From positions 124,001-188,000 of the forward strand of contig JAHZHL010000003.1 of the NCBI GenBank assembly GCA_019420305.1: a DNA stretch of 64,000 nt. Reading direction: 5' to 3'. The DNA is from Bacillota bacterium (GTDB taxonomy: Bacteria > Bacillota > Clostridia > Peptostreptococcales > Anaerovoracaceae). Positions within the stretch are counted from its first letter, which is position 1; each line of letters begins with the position of its first letter. Below the pieces are notes generated by a model that worked only from the letters and a program-made list of their open reading frames with translations, was not told the DNA's origin and made no database searches. Shown here piece after piece: positions 25,723 to 33,921 of the stretch. Position numbers and translations under genes: made by a program.

Positions 25723-26544
25723 TTACAAATATTTATGGTTTTTCTTCGGCTCCGCAAAATTCTCCTCCAGCATGGCCACATGAGATAAAAAGGCAGGATC
25801 GTCAAAATATTTCGCCTGCTGCGGACAACCGCGGATGCAGCTCTGGCATTTAATGCAGATTCCGGTCACGTTTCCGGGTTCCTCCGGATCAATCGATCCC
25901 ATCGGACACAGCCGCGCGCAGGCTCCGCAGCGGATACACAGATCCTCATGAGTTTTCGGCACAGCCTTTAAAAATTTCGCCGGCTGTCCGTCCAGCCCCT
26001 TTGGAACATAATAAGGAGCATCCGCGTCTCCATCCACTTTCACCGTAGAAAACTTCCCATCCGTGTTCCGCAGTTTGTCCGCGGTCCGCTCCGCCAGAAT
26101 CGCAATTTCCTTCAAATCGGCTTCGTCCGGACGTCCTGGAGCCAGTTTGTCCGTAAAGGCATGGCGGCAGGCAAAGGCTCCGCCGGTCACAGTCTGAAAT
26201 CCCGACGCTTCCAGAACCGCGCAGAGCTCCGCCAGAGAGTTGTCAAAGGACCGGTTGCCAAAGGTCACCAGAGCCGCGGCGGGGCTACCGTCTCCTTTCA
26301 GTTTTTCCCTGAAATCCGGCAGAATTTTGTTGGGAAGCTTTCCCGCGTAAGTCGGGGAGGCAATCACCACAAAATCATCAGAGCCAAAAGAGTAGATTTG
26401 ATTCCGTTCCTCTGGAAGCGTAAAAGAGATTTCCTTATAGGAACAATTCAGCTGTTCCGCCATCTTTTCCGCCATAAAACACGCTATTTTTTTCGTATTT
26501 CCGGTTGGACTGAAATACACCGCATAGATATTTTTGATCTTCAT
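25723..26544 (-). CDS. EFR1-type flavodoxin-ferredoxin fusion
   Basis: A 273-residue electron carrier. Residues 1-150 form a flavodoxin-like domain with the FMN phosphate loop SPTGNTKK and the ASPTYAGKLP segment. The C-terminal part (about 195-250) has two [4Fe-4S] motifs, CIRCGACARLCP and CIKCQSCIRGCP. The fusion suggests intramolecular electron transfer between FMN and iron-sulfur clusters. It is the last gene of the minus-strand folE-to-G3E run, so a redox role linked to metal handling is possible but not shown. Confidence 0.9.
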   Translation of the reverse strand: MKIKNIYAVYFSPTGNTKKIACFMAEKMAEQLNCSYKEISFTLPEERNQIYSFGSDDFVVIASPTYAGKLPNKILPDFREKLKGDGSPAAALVTFGNRSFDNSLAELCAVLEASGFQTVTGGAFACRHAFTDKLAPGRPDEADLKEIAILAERTADKLRNTDGKFSTVKVDGDADAPYYVPKGLDGQPAKFLKAVPKTHEDLCIRCGACARLCPMGSIDPEEPGNVTGICIKCQSCIRGCPQQAKYFDDPAFLSHVAMLEENFAEPKKNHKYL

Positions 26545-26574
26545 CGTTCTTCCTCTCTGTTCTCAGCATTTTTA

Positions 26575-27516
26575 TCAGGTAAACGTCACCAGTTCCTGCC
26601 GCGGCTTTTTCCCCTCTTCAATATGAATCAAACGGAGAATCGGCCCTTCCTCGCCATACATTCTGCATTCGCCGTAATCAAAATGTACCGATACATTCAC
26701 CCAGTCTCCATGTTTAAAAGGCATATCCCCTTCAAAGTAGCAGATGAAGCCCAGAAACTGGATATCATCCTCACAGCAGGTCATAATGTGTCTCCCCGGC
26801 ACAAAATATTTCTGGTCCGGCTTCGCGCTGGCGCAGTAGCGGGCAGTAAACCGGATCTCCTTTCCCATATAGCGATCCGGATGATCCATAGCGTCCAGAT
26901 ACCAGAGACCGTAATCTATGTCCTCAATTTCCACCGTATCACCGCTGTAGTCAAAGGGCATCTCTTCGATTTCATTTCCGAACATAGTCCCGTCCGCCCG
27001 TTCAAAAGCAACCTGCACCTGCGGATTGAGAGCCTTCAGACTTCTGCGGAACTTCATCCGATCAAAATCCTCGCCGCACCGGTTGAAAATAATCAGATTG
27101 GAGTCGCGCAGAGGCTCCATGAACTGTTTCCGCATATTATTGATATAAAGCTCCGCCGTTTCCGCGTTGACCGTGGAATAAATCCCTCCTATGAACCATT
27201 CCCCCGGAATTCCGCTTTTGAAAAGCTTTTCCATTTCCCACATTCCATTGTATTCAATAAGGATCTGAGCCGGCCGGTACTCTTTTTCACAGCGTTTCCA
27301 GAACATCTCGTTCAGTTCCTCCGGTTCTTCGATTTCCAGAAGAACAATCCGGTATTCTTTGAGAAACGCTTCGCTGAAAGATTCTTCTCCTTCCTCACAC
27401 TGCACCAGCACGGTAGTCCCCGGCTCCAGAAAATCCTCTTCCCCCGCGACCTCCTGAATCAGCGTTGTCTTTCCGCTCTCTAAAAGTCCGGTAAACAGAT
27501 AAACCGGAATTTCCAT
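26575..27516 (-). CDS. G3E (COG0523) P-loop protein fused to a YcgQ-like domain
   Basis: The N-terminal ~180 residues resemble a G3E/CobW GTPase: P-loop GLLESGKTTL, a Walker-B-like LIEYNGMW, and IFNRCGEDFD at the position of the NKxD motif. The CxCC metal motif of canonical COG0523 proteins is missing. The C-terminal ~120 residues resemble the soluble YcgQ/TIGR03943 domain (FTARYCASAKP, GRHIMTCCEDDIQFLGF). ATG 27516 follows AAGGAGGG; it begins 13 bp after the companion G3E gene. A role in metallocofactor trafficking is inferred from family and pairing. Confidence 0.8.
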   Translation of the reverse strand: MEIPVYLFTGLLESGKTTLIQEVAGEEDFLEPGTTVLVQCEEGEESFSEAFLKEYRIVLLEIEEPEELNEMFWKRCEKEYRPAQILIEYNGMWEMEKLFKSGIPGEWFIGGIYSTVNAETAELYINNMRKQFMEPLRDSNLIIFNRCGEDFDRMKFRRSLKALNPQVQVAFERADGTMFGNEIEEMPFDYSGDTVEIEDIDYGLWYLDAMDHPDRYMGKEIRFTARYCASAKPDQKYFVPGRHIMTCCEDDIQFLGFICYFEGDMPFKHGDWVNVSVHFDYGECRMYGEEGPILRLIHIEEGKKPRQELVTFT

Positions 27517-27529
27517 CCGCGATCCCTCC

Positions 27530-28594
27530 TTATTTGCCAAAGACCTTTTCCAGTTCTTCCGTCTTCAGTTCGGTTCCGATTACACAGATTCTTCCCGTGT
27601 AATCCGGCTGGCAGCTTCGGATTTCCGATTCCTCCGGAACCATGTCGAATTCCATCCAGCTGTCATCCTCTGTCTGTACAATGCCCTTTGCCCGGAGAAC
27701 CGTTCCAAACGCTCCGGTGGTACTGAGCATGGAAAGGATATCCTCCAGCTCTTTTCTTCCGAATTTATGAACTGTCTGAATCCCCCAGCTTGTAAATACT
27801 TCATCCGCGTGATGATGGCCTTCATGCCCATGTTCGTGGTCATGACCGCATCCGCACGCCTCTTCATGATGATGCTCCCCATGGTGGTGCTCATGGTGAT
27901 GATGATCATGCTCATGGTGATGGTCATGCCCGTGTTCGTGACCGCATCCGCGGTGTTCATGCGCCCGCAGTTCCTCTTCCAGTTCCTTTTCCAGGCTGTG
28001 TCCATGGTCCATCGCTTCCCGGATCATATCCCCGGACAGCTGGTCCCATGGAGTTGTAATAATCGTCGCTTCTTTGTTATGCTCCCGCAGAAGAGACACG
28101 CATTCTTTCAGCTTCTCTTCCTTCATCATCTGGCTGCGGCTGACAACGATGGTGGTCGCCGACTCGATCTGGTTATTGAAAAATTCCCCGAAATTCTTCA
28201 TGTACATGCGGGCCTTTTTCCCGTCTACGACCGTAATCCGGCTGTTGATTTCCACATGGGCCTCTTCCTGCATCTCCGCCACAGCCGCGGCTACATCGGA
28301 AAGCTTTCCGACTCCCGACGGTTCGATGAGTACCCGGTCCGGGTGAAACTCATCCACCACCTGTCTCAGGGATTTGGCGAAATCCCCTACCAGAGTGCAG
28401 CAGATACATCCGGAATTCATCTCGGTCACTTCAATGCCTGAATTCTGCATAAAGCGGCTGTCAATTCCGATTTCACCAAATTCGTTTTCAATCAGGACTA
28501 CCTTCTCACCCTGAAAAACTTTCGCGATCAGTTCTTTAATAAAGGTCGTCTTTCCCGCTCCTAAAAAGCCCGATATAATATCTACTTTTGTCAT
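27530..28594 (-). CDS. COG0523 G3E GTPase with His-rich metal-binding insert
   Basis: Putative metal chaperone of the CobW/YeiR/ZigA superfamily, 354 residues. P-loop GFLGAGKTT at residues 9-17, the canonical metal site SGCICC at 61-66, Walker-B region LIEPSG near 90. A strikingly His-rich stretch spans about residues 212-262, including Cys-Gly-His clusters, and likely buffers Zn2+, Ni2+ or Co2+. The base-recognition segment reads VSRSQM instead of NKxD, so nucleotide preference may differ. It lies 13 bp after nudC and just before the second G3E gene. Confidence 0.92.
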   Translation of the reverse strand: MTKVDIISGFLGAGKTTFIKELIAKVFQGEKVVLIENEFGEIGIDSRFMQNSGIEVTEMNSGCICCTLVGDFAKSLRQVVDEFHPDRVLIEPSGVGKLSDVAAAVAEMQEEAHVEINSRITVVDGKKARMYMKNFGEFFNNQIESATTIVVSRSQMMKEEKLKECVSLLREHNKEATIITTPWDQLSGDMIREAMDHGHSLEKELEEELRAHEHRGCGHEHGHDHHHEHDHHHHEHHHGEHHHEEACGCGHDHEHGHEGHHHADEVFTSWGIQTVHKFGRKELEDILSMLSTTGAFGTVLRAKGIVQTEDDSWMEFDMVPEESEIRSCQPDYTGRICVIGTELKTEELEKVFGK

Positions 28595-28607
28595 TTGCCA
28601 TTCCCCC

Positions 28608-29456
28608 TTACTTTACCGTTCCCGTCCGAAACGCTTCTATCATTGCCGCCGTAATGCTGATATCATTTTTCTGCGGCGGAATTTCCTCTCTGGAAAGCCA
28701 TACAGCCTCTGACAGCTCGTCCCGATCCAGCAGGATCTCCTGGCTTCCGTCCAGTTCCGCAAAAAATCCGGAAATGATCGAATCGGAAAATCCCCATGGC
28801 TGGCTGCCAAAATAACGCAGATGTTTGACTTTCAGACCCACTTCCTCCATAACCTCCCGTTTGAGAGCGCTTTCTAAAGATTCGCCGATTTCCACAAATC
28901 CCGCAATCAGAGCCAGTCCCTTATACGCGCGGCCGGCGTACCTGGTTACCAGCAGCCGGTCTCCGGAAGTCACTGCCGTCATAATCACCGGAGAAATTCT
29001 CGGGTACTGAATATTCCCGCAGTCCGGACAAATCATAGCCCGCTCCCGGTCTGAAAATCCCATACTGGTTCCGCAGCATCCACAGTATCGGTGCTCCCGG
29101 TACCAGTGGTTCAGATGCCCGGCGGTTACGCCCGCCAGCGCCGCCCACCGGAGCCTGGACTGATACAGCTCCCGCAGATCCGTGTACTCCATATAGTCTG
29201 GAATCTCCTGTTGAAAATCGTTTTCCAGAATCAGAAACATCGGTTCTTCATCTACAGAAAACGCGTACACCGCCTTTTCCTTCCAGGTTTCAAAGGATCC
29301 GGGAAGCTGCGAAAGCCGCGGCAGCATTTCCCGCTCTTCGGTCTCTTTCTGCAGCAGCGCCTTCCCCTTATGAAACGTGAAAAAGAAATGTTCCGGCTTT
29401 GCCTCCTTTACCGCAAAGGCATTATCCAGCCTGTGCGGCGCAATGTCCTGTATCAT
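28608..29456 (-). CDS. nudC: NADH pyrophosphatase / NAD-RNA decapping hydrolase
   Basis: Nudix enzyme hydrolysing NAD(H) to NMN(H) and AMP and, in studied homologues, removing NAD caps from RNA. The 282-residue protein has the four-cysteine zinc site CGCCG...CPDCG, the Nudix box beginning GFVEIGESLESALKREVMEE and the downstream SQPW motif (SQPWGFSDS) that marks NADH specificity. It overlaps none of its neighbours but sits only 3 bp from the upstream 100-residue gene and 13 bp from the G3E gene. Confidence 0.94.
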   Translation of the reverse strand: MIQDIAPHRLDNAFAVKEAKPEHFFFTFHKGKALLQKETEEREMLPRLSQLPGSFETWKEKAVYAFSVDEEPMFLILENDFQQEIPDYMEYTDLRELYQSRLRWAALAGVTAGHLNHWYREHRYCGCCGTSMGFSDRERAMICPDCGNIQYPRISPVIMTAVTSGDRLLVTRYAGRAYKGLALIAGFVEIGESLESALKREVMEEVGLKVKHLRYFGSQPWGFSDSIISGFFAELDGSQEILLDRDELSEAVWLSREEIPPQKNDISITAAMIEAFRTGTVK

Positions 29457-29459
29457 ATC

Positions 29460-29762
29460 TTACGCCTCCTGAAAATACGGCTGGATGTGTTCTTTTACAA
29501 TGTCCATGATTTCTTCCAGTCCTCCGCTGCATTCCCAGTCGTCCGCGATATAATGCCTTACTACCGCGTAAATCCATTCTTCGTAATATTTTACCGCTCC
29601 CTCGTAGTCACGACCTTCTTCCTGCAGCTGTTTTACATCTACCTGCGCGTATTCCACCGTGATCTTGCAGCGTTTTTTCTCTCTGCCTTCCGTCACGTCG
29701 AAGACCGTAATATCACAGTTATTGTAAAACGGCTTGTCCGGAACCAGTTTTATCTTGTGCAT
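29460..29762 (-). CDS. Conserved small cytoplasmic protein, function unknown
   Basis: A 100-residue acidic protein with no signal peptide or membrane segment. ATG 29762 (MHKIKLVP...) follows GAGAGGTGAGAAGA; an in-frame ATG nine codons earlier lies upstream of this signal. The middle is charged and probably helical (VKQLQEEGRDYEGAVKYYEE), with several Trp and Tyr residues. No family recognised. It lies between folB-folK and nudC and appears co-transcribed. Confidence 0.75.
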   Translation of the reverse strand: MHKIKLVPDKPFYNNCDITVFDVTEGREKKRCKITVEYAQVDVKQLQEEGRDYEGAVKYYEEWIYAVVRHYIADDWECSGGLEEIMDIVKEHIQPYFQEA

Positions 29763-29809
29763 TCTTCTCACCTCTCGTCTATTATACACCTTTTTTCCGC
29801 TTATGCCTC

Positions 29810-30637
29810 TTAAATTTTCTGTGAATGTTCCAGATCCGCCAGCATCCCGCCAACCGTCTTTTTCAGAATCGGATGCCGCACATAAGGCGCGATCTGCGCA
29901 AGGGGCCGCAGTACAAAATCCCGGTTTTGCATATCTCCATGGGGGATCTGCAGATCCCGGCTGTCCATCACCAGATCGTCATAAAAAATAATATCCAGAT
30001 CCAGCGTTCTCGGCCCCCATCGAATCTCTCTCTTCCGCTCCGCTTCCTGCTCCAGTTTGTGGAGCAGCGCAAGAAGCTCCTCCGGAGTCAGCAGCGTCTT
30101 CAGACACAGGCACCCGTTGAGAAAATCATCCTGCTCCGTATATCCGTAGGGCTCTGTTACCAAAAACTCGGATACCTCTTCCACGCTGCAGCCATCCGCC
30201 TGATTCAGCGACTCCACCGCGTTCCTCAGATACGTTTCCTTTTCGCCCAGGTTGGAACCCAGCGCGATATACGCGGTATGCCAGCCTCTGGTAATCCGGA
30301 CAGAAACCGTTTCCAGGGGAAGCCCCACAGGCGCCCATGGTTTTTGAATCTCCAGAGTCACCTTTTTCAGTCCGGCAATTTCTGTAAGCAGGCTCCATAC
30401 CAGTTTTTCCGCGGCCGTCTCCAGCAGCCGGAAGGTATGCTGCTCCAGAAAATCTTTTATTTTATGGCAGACCATCCCGTAATCAATGGACGCGTTCAGA
30501 TCATCCGTAAGTCCCGCCGGTCTGATATCTGTATATAAATCGGCGGATACCAGAAACTTCTGCCCCAGAACGTTTTCTTCCGGAAAAACGCCGTGTTTTG
30601 CGAACAGCTCCAGGTTTTTAATGCGAATCTTATCCAT
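29810..30637 (-). CDS. FolB-FolK bifunctional enzyme: dihydroneopterin aldolase and HPPK
   Basis: Fusion of two consecutive folate-pathway steps in 275 residues. Residues 1-115 are dihydroneopterin aldolase (FolB) with AKHGVFPEEN, SIDYGMV and the lysine in LEIQKPWAPVG. Residues ~118-275 are 6-hydroxymethyl-7,8-dihydropterin pyrophosphokinase (FolK) with YIALGSNLGEK and the catalytic-loop motif RWGPRTLDLDIIFYDD. The start overlaps the end of folP by 8 bp, so translation is coupled. Confidence 0.95.
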   Translation of the reverse strand: MDKIRIKNLELFAKHGVFPEENVLGQKFLVSADLYTDIRPAGLTDDLNASIDYGMVCHKIKDFLEQHTFRLLETAAEKLVWSLLTEIAGLKKVTLEIQKPWAPVGLPLETVSVRITRGWHTAYIALGSNLGEKETYLRNAVESLNQADGCSVEEVSEFLVTEPYGYTEQDDFLNGCLCLKTLLTPEELLALLHKLEQEAERKREIRWGPRTLDLDIIFYDDLVMDSRDLQIPHGDMQNRDFVLRPLAQIAPYVRHPILKKTVGGMLADLEHSQKI

Positions 30638-31451
30638 CCGACCGTCCCCTTCCCAGAATAGCTTCCATCATCTGAATGAATCGTTTATTTTCTTTGATAT
30701 CATGTACCCGTACAAAGGCGCAGCCTTTCATTACACCGACGGCGGTCGTCGCCAGAGTTCCCTCCACTCTCTGATCCGCAGGAAGATCTAAGGTCAGGCC
30801 GATCACCGATTTCCTCGAAGCCGCCAGAAGAACCGGCAGTCCCAGTTCGTGCAGGACTTCGAGATTTCTCATGGCGACAAGATTCATTTCATAGGTTTTC
30901 CCGAACCCGATCCCCGGGTCCAGCAGAATCCGATCCTCCGCAATCCCCGCGTTCTCGGCGATACGCAGAGTCTCCCTCAGATCTTCTTTCATATCTTCCA
31001 GGAAATTTTCGTATACCGCTTCGTCCCGGTTGTGCATCAGGCAACAGGCAGCGCCGCTTTCCGCGATCCGATCCGCCATTTTCGGATCTTTTTTCAGTCC
31101 CCAGATATCGTTTACCAGATAGGCGCCTGCTTTCAGCGCTTCCCCGGCCACACGGCTCTTGTACGTGTCAATGGAGATCGGCACATCGAACTCTTTTGTC
31201 AGCCGTTCTATCACGGGAGCCACGCGCTCGATTTCCTCTTCTTCTGTAATCACCTGATGTCCGGGCCGTGTGGATTCACCGCCTACGTCGATGATGTCCG
31301 CGCCTTCCCGGATCATCTTTTCCGCATGAAACAACGCGTCATCCGGATTATAAAACCGTCCTCCGTCTGAAAAGGAATCCGGCGTTACATTCAGGATTCC
31401 CATAATATAGGTATGATTTTGTATATCAAAATTTCGATTTCCAATTTTCAT
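30630..31451 (-). CDS. folP: Dihydropteroate synthase
   Basis: Condenses 6-hydroxymethyl-dihydropterin pyrophosphate with p-aminobenzoate; the sulfonamide target. The 273-residue TIM barrel shows the pterin motif GILNVTPDSFSDGG (about 18-31), GADIIDVGGESTRPG, the NDIWG segment, LLDPGIGFGK and AASRKS. Start ATG follows AGAGGGAATCGAG. It sits between the HD-domain gene and folB-folK. Confidence 0.97.
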   Translation of the reverse strand: MKIGNRNFDIQNHTYIMGILNVTPDSFSDGGRFYNPDDALFHAEKMIREGADIIDVGGESTRPGHQVITEEEEIERVAPVIERLTKEFDVPISIDTYKSRVAGEALKAGAYLVNDIWGLKKDPKMADRIAESGAACCLMHNRDEAVYENFLEDMKEDLRETLRIAENAGIAEDRILLDPGIGFGKTYEMNLVAMRNLEVLHELGLPVLLAASRKSVIGLTLDLPADQRVEGTLATTAVGVMKGCAFVRVHDIKENKRFIQMMEAILGRGRSDG

Positions 31452-31481
31452 CTCGATTCCCTCTGTCCTTTCTGTTTCTGT

Positions 31482-31967
31482 CTAACCGCGGATCTCGCGG
31501 TTTCGCTTTTCCGGCTTCCAGTTGCACTGGCTCTGCGCTTCACAGACAAAACAATTCCGTGAAGCTTTGTCCGCTCTGTAAAGAAGCGCTCCAAGCTTTC
31601 CCGCCGCGCCTTCCTCCGTATCCTGCCTGTGGAAAAGAATCGCCTTTGTGATCGCTTCCCGCTCCTCTTCGGAAAAGCCGCACTCCGGGAGAATCCGCGC
31701 CGCGATCCTGGCGCTTTCCTCGTGATGTTCCGTCCCGTCTCTGTACTGCCGCACCCTTCCCATATCATGCAGCAGCGCGGCCGCGTAAATCATTTCCCGG
31801 GCAATCCCGCTGTGTTCCTGGAGGTTCTCGATCCAGGCCAGTCTGGCGACGGCCAGAAAATGCTCCATATCATGGCCGCAGAAAATCCTCTCTGCTTCGG
31901 CTTCTCTGAGTTCTCTCAGCAGACTCTGATACAGGGGGTGCCGTAAAATCCGGTTTACTCTCTCCAT
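31482..31967 (-). CDS. HD-domain phosphohydrolase in the folate operon
   Basis: A 161-residue HD-superfamily protein. The metal-binding residues are seen as the His in CGHDMEHFL, the HD dyad in LLHDMGRVR and later HHEESAR and LFHRQD. A C-terminal cysteine pair (NCFVCEAQSQCNW) is additional. Such small HD proteins are often found between folE and folP in Clostridia; a phosphatase step in dihydroneopterin triphosphate processing is an attractive but unproven role. It lies 12 bp after folE. Confidence 0.85.
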   Translation of the reverse strand: MERVNRILRHPLYQSLLRELREAEAERIFCGHDMEHFLAVARLAWIENLQEHSGIAREMIYAAALLHDMGRVRQYRDGTEHHEESARIAARILPECGFSEEEREAITKAILFHRQDTEEGAAGKLGALLYRADKASRNCFVCEAQSQCNWKPEKRNREIRG

Positions 31968-31978
31968 CCCGTTTCTCC

Positions 31979-32530
31979 CTACTTCACCATCTGCAGAAAG
32001 GTCTGCTGCAGCGAGTAGTCCCGCTCAAAGGCGCCCCGCACCATAGTTGTCACGGTTTTGGTTCCCGGCTTTTGCACGCCGCGCATGGTCATGCACATAT
32101 GCTCCGCCTCAATGAGAACCATAACGCCTTTGGGATGCAGATACCGTTCCATGGCATCGGCAATCTGGGCCGTCATCTGTTCCTGCAGCTGAGGCCTTCT
32201 GGCAAACACCTCAACCGTGCGGGCAAGTTTAGAAAGTCCGGCAACCGTACCGTTCGGAATGTAGGCCACATGAGCCTTTCCGTAAAAAGGCAGCAGGTGG
32301 TGTTCGCAGGTGGAATAAAACGGGATGTCCTTTTCCACCACCATATTGTTGTTTTCCACATGAAACTGTTTTTCAAGATGCTCCCTGGCATCCTGCTTCA
32401 TGCCTCCGTAAATTTCCTCACACATTCTGGCAACACGCTGAGGCGTTTCCAAAAGGCCTTCCCTCTCCGGATCTTCACCGATTCCCTCCAGAATCAGCCG
32501 CACGCCTTCTTCAATTTTCTTCTGATCCAT
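31979..32530 (-). CDS. folE: GTP cyclohydrolase I
   Basis: Zinc enzyme converting GTP to 7,8-dihydroneopterin triphosphate, the first step of folate synthesis. The 183-residue protein has EGLLETPQRVARM, the zinc and catalytic motif CEHHLLPFYGKAHVAY, and the second Cys in AEHMCMTMRGV. ATG 32530 follows AAAGGAGACAAGC; the reading frame stays open upstream through the riboswitch terminator but has no start signal there. It heads a co-directional run extending to 25723. Confidence 0.97.
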   Translation of the reverse strand: MDQKKIEEGVRLILEGIGEDPEREGLLETPQRVARMCEEIYGGMKQDAREHLEKQFHVENNNMVVEKDIPFYSTCEHHLLPFYGKAHVAYIPNGTVAGLSKLARTVEVFARRPQLQEQMTAQIADAMERYLHPKGVMVLIEAEHMCMTMRGVQKPGTKTVTTMVRGAFERDYSLQQTFLQMVK

Positions 32531-32561
32531 TGCTTGTCTCCTTTTTTCGTCCCCGGAGAAC

Positions 32562-32730
32562 AAAAAAACTCCCTTCTTCCCGCATTTCAGGCAAGTCAAA
32601 CCTGTCCCTTCACATACAGGAGAAAAGAGCTTCTGCTGCAACGGGTGCGGAACACACACCGCAAGCGCTTTCCGCTTTTCGTTTCAGCGGCAACTCCCCA
32701 TCCGCCGAACACTTAACGCGTATGTTCCTA
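32562..32730 (-). ncRNA. Tetrahydrofolate riboswitch with intrinsic terminator
   Basis: In the minus-strand leader of folE, the aptamer shows the THF class features: P1 formed by GGAACATAC (32720-32728) with GTGTGTTCC (32649-32657), the conserved CGCGTTAAGTG immediately inside P1, GGATGGGGAGTTGCCGC, ACGAAAAGCG and GCGGTG before the P1 3' arm, then GCACCCG. Downstream CTCTTTTCT (32621-32629) pairs with AGAAGGGAG (32569-32577), followed by seven T (32562-32568). Folate would thus switch off the folate operon by termination. Confidence 0.9.
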
Positions 32731-32732
32731 TT

Positions 32733-32785
32733 TTGCATATTATCGATTTCTTTCTATATTATAGTACAAATCGCGGAAAATACAA
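32733..32785. promoter_or_regulatory. Overlapping divergent promoters of folE and the asparaginase gene
   Basis: Minus strand: TTGTAT (32780-32785), 16-bp spacer, TATAAT (32758-32763). Plus strand: TTGCAT (32733-32738), 18-bp spacer, TATTAT (32757-32762). The two -10 elements coincide, so RNA polymerase cannot occupy both at once. Confidence 0.7.
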
Positions 32786-32882
32786 GGCTGGAGAATTGTT
32801 TCTGTCGAAATTTCATGCTTGGAAAATGAACGCGCTTGTGGTATCCTTCTTGCAGACCATAAAAAAAGAAAGTGAAAGAACT

Positions 32883-33887
32883 ATGACAAAAAAACTATTG
32901 ATCCTGACAACCGGCGGAACCATCGCGTCTGTGGAAACACCTCATGGCCTGATTCCCGCCCTTACCTCAGAAGAACTGTTATCCTATCTTCCGGAAATCG
33001 GAAACGATTTTATTTTGACAACCAGAGCAGTCTGCAATCTGGACAGCACGGATATGACCCCGGATCACTGGCTGCTGCTGGCTCACACAATTCGCGGGGA
33101 ATACGAACAATATGACGGCTTTGTAATCTGTCATGGAACGGATACCCTGGCCTATACCGCCGCCGCCCTTTCCTACCTCATACAGAATTCTCCCAAGCCC
33201 ATCGTCCTCACCGGCGCGCAAAAGCCTATCGGCCAGGAGATCACCGACGCGAAGGCCAATCTCAGAGACAGCATTCTATACGCGGCGGACAGCCTGTCCT
33301 GCGGCGTGCAGATTGTCTTTGACGGAAAAGTCATTGCCGGCACAAGAGCAAAAAAGACCAAGACCCTCAGCTACGCGGCTTTTTCCAGTATCAATTTTCC
33401 AATCCTGGCAACCATCCATGACGGAAGAATCATCCGCTACCTGCCGCCGGAAAAAACAGACGGACAGGCGGTTTTCTGCGACAAGCTCAATCCCAGAGTC
33501 TTCTTGCTGAAATTAACGCCCGGAATCTCACCGCTGCTTCTTTCTGATATTTTCCGCCTCTACGACTGTATCATCATCGAAAGCTTCGGCGTGGGCGGAA
33601 TTCCGGACAGTCTGGAAAAAGAGCTGTTCGCCCAGCTCCGGAAATATGCTCCCGAAGAAAAAGTCCTGGTTATGACCACACAGGTGACGTATGAAGGGAG
33701 CAATATCGGCACCTACGAAGTGGGACGCCGCCTGCGGGAGTCCTTTCAGATCCTGGAAGCCCGCGACATGACGCTGGAAGCGGTTCTCACCAAAATGATG
33801 TGGGTGCTGTCGGAAGAGAACCTGACCTGGCAGGACATCTGCCGCCGGTTTTACAGCCGGATCTATTCGGATACACTGCTGGATTGA
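32883..33887 (+). CDS. Type I (cytoplasmic) L-asparaginase
   Basis: Hydrolyses L-asparagine to aspartate and ammonia. The 334-residue protein lacks a signal peptide. The first catalytic threonine lies in TTGGTIAS near the N-terminus; the second motif VICHGTDTLAYTA and the lysine in TGAQKP complete the active site. ATG 32883 (MTKKLLI...) is chosen because homology begins there; the ribosome-binding site (GAAAGTGAAAG) is weak. It is monocistronic, ending at a shared hairpin. Confidence 0.94.
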   Translation: MTKKLLILTTGGTIASVETPHGLIPALTSEELLSYLPEIGNDFILTTRAVCNLDSTDMTPDHWLLLAHTIRGEYEQYDGFVICHGTDTLAYTAAALSYLIQNSPKPIVLTGAQKPIGQEITDAKANLRDSILYAADSLSCGVQIVFDGKVIAGTRAKKTKTLSYAAFSSINFPILATIHDGRIIRYLPPEKTDGQAVFCDKLNPRVFLLKLTPGISPLLLSDIFRLYDCIIIESFGVGGIPDSLEKELFAQLRKYAPEEKVLVMTTQVTYEGSNIGTYEVGRRLRESFQILEARDMTLEAVLTKMMWVLSEENLTWQDICRRFYSRIYSDTLLD

Positions 33888-33888
33888 C

Positions 33889-33921
33889 AAGAACGGCGCA
33901 ACTGCAGGCAGCGCCGTTCTT
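33889..33921. terminator. Shared terminator between asparaginase and pdaA-like genes
   Basis: AAGAACGGCGC and GCGCCGTTCTT form a perfect 11-bp stem with an 11-base loop between convergent genes; it overlaps the last codon of the deacetylase gene. T-tracts are weak. Confidence 0.7.

Noticed and set aside
27767..28441. A Met- and Val-rich plus-strand frame
   Set aside because: It is the antisense of His codons in the His-rich G3E protein, giving runs of Met; not a real gene.
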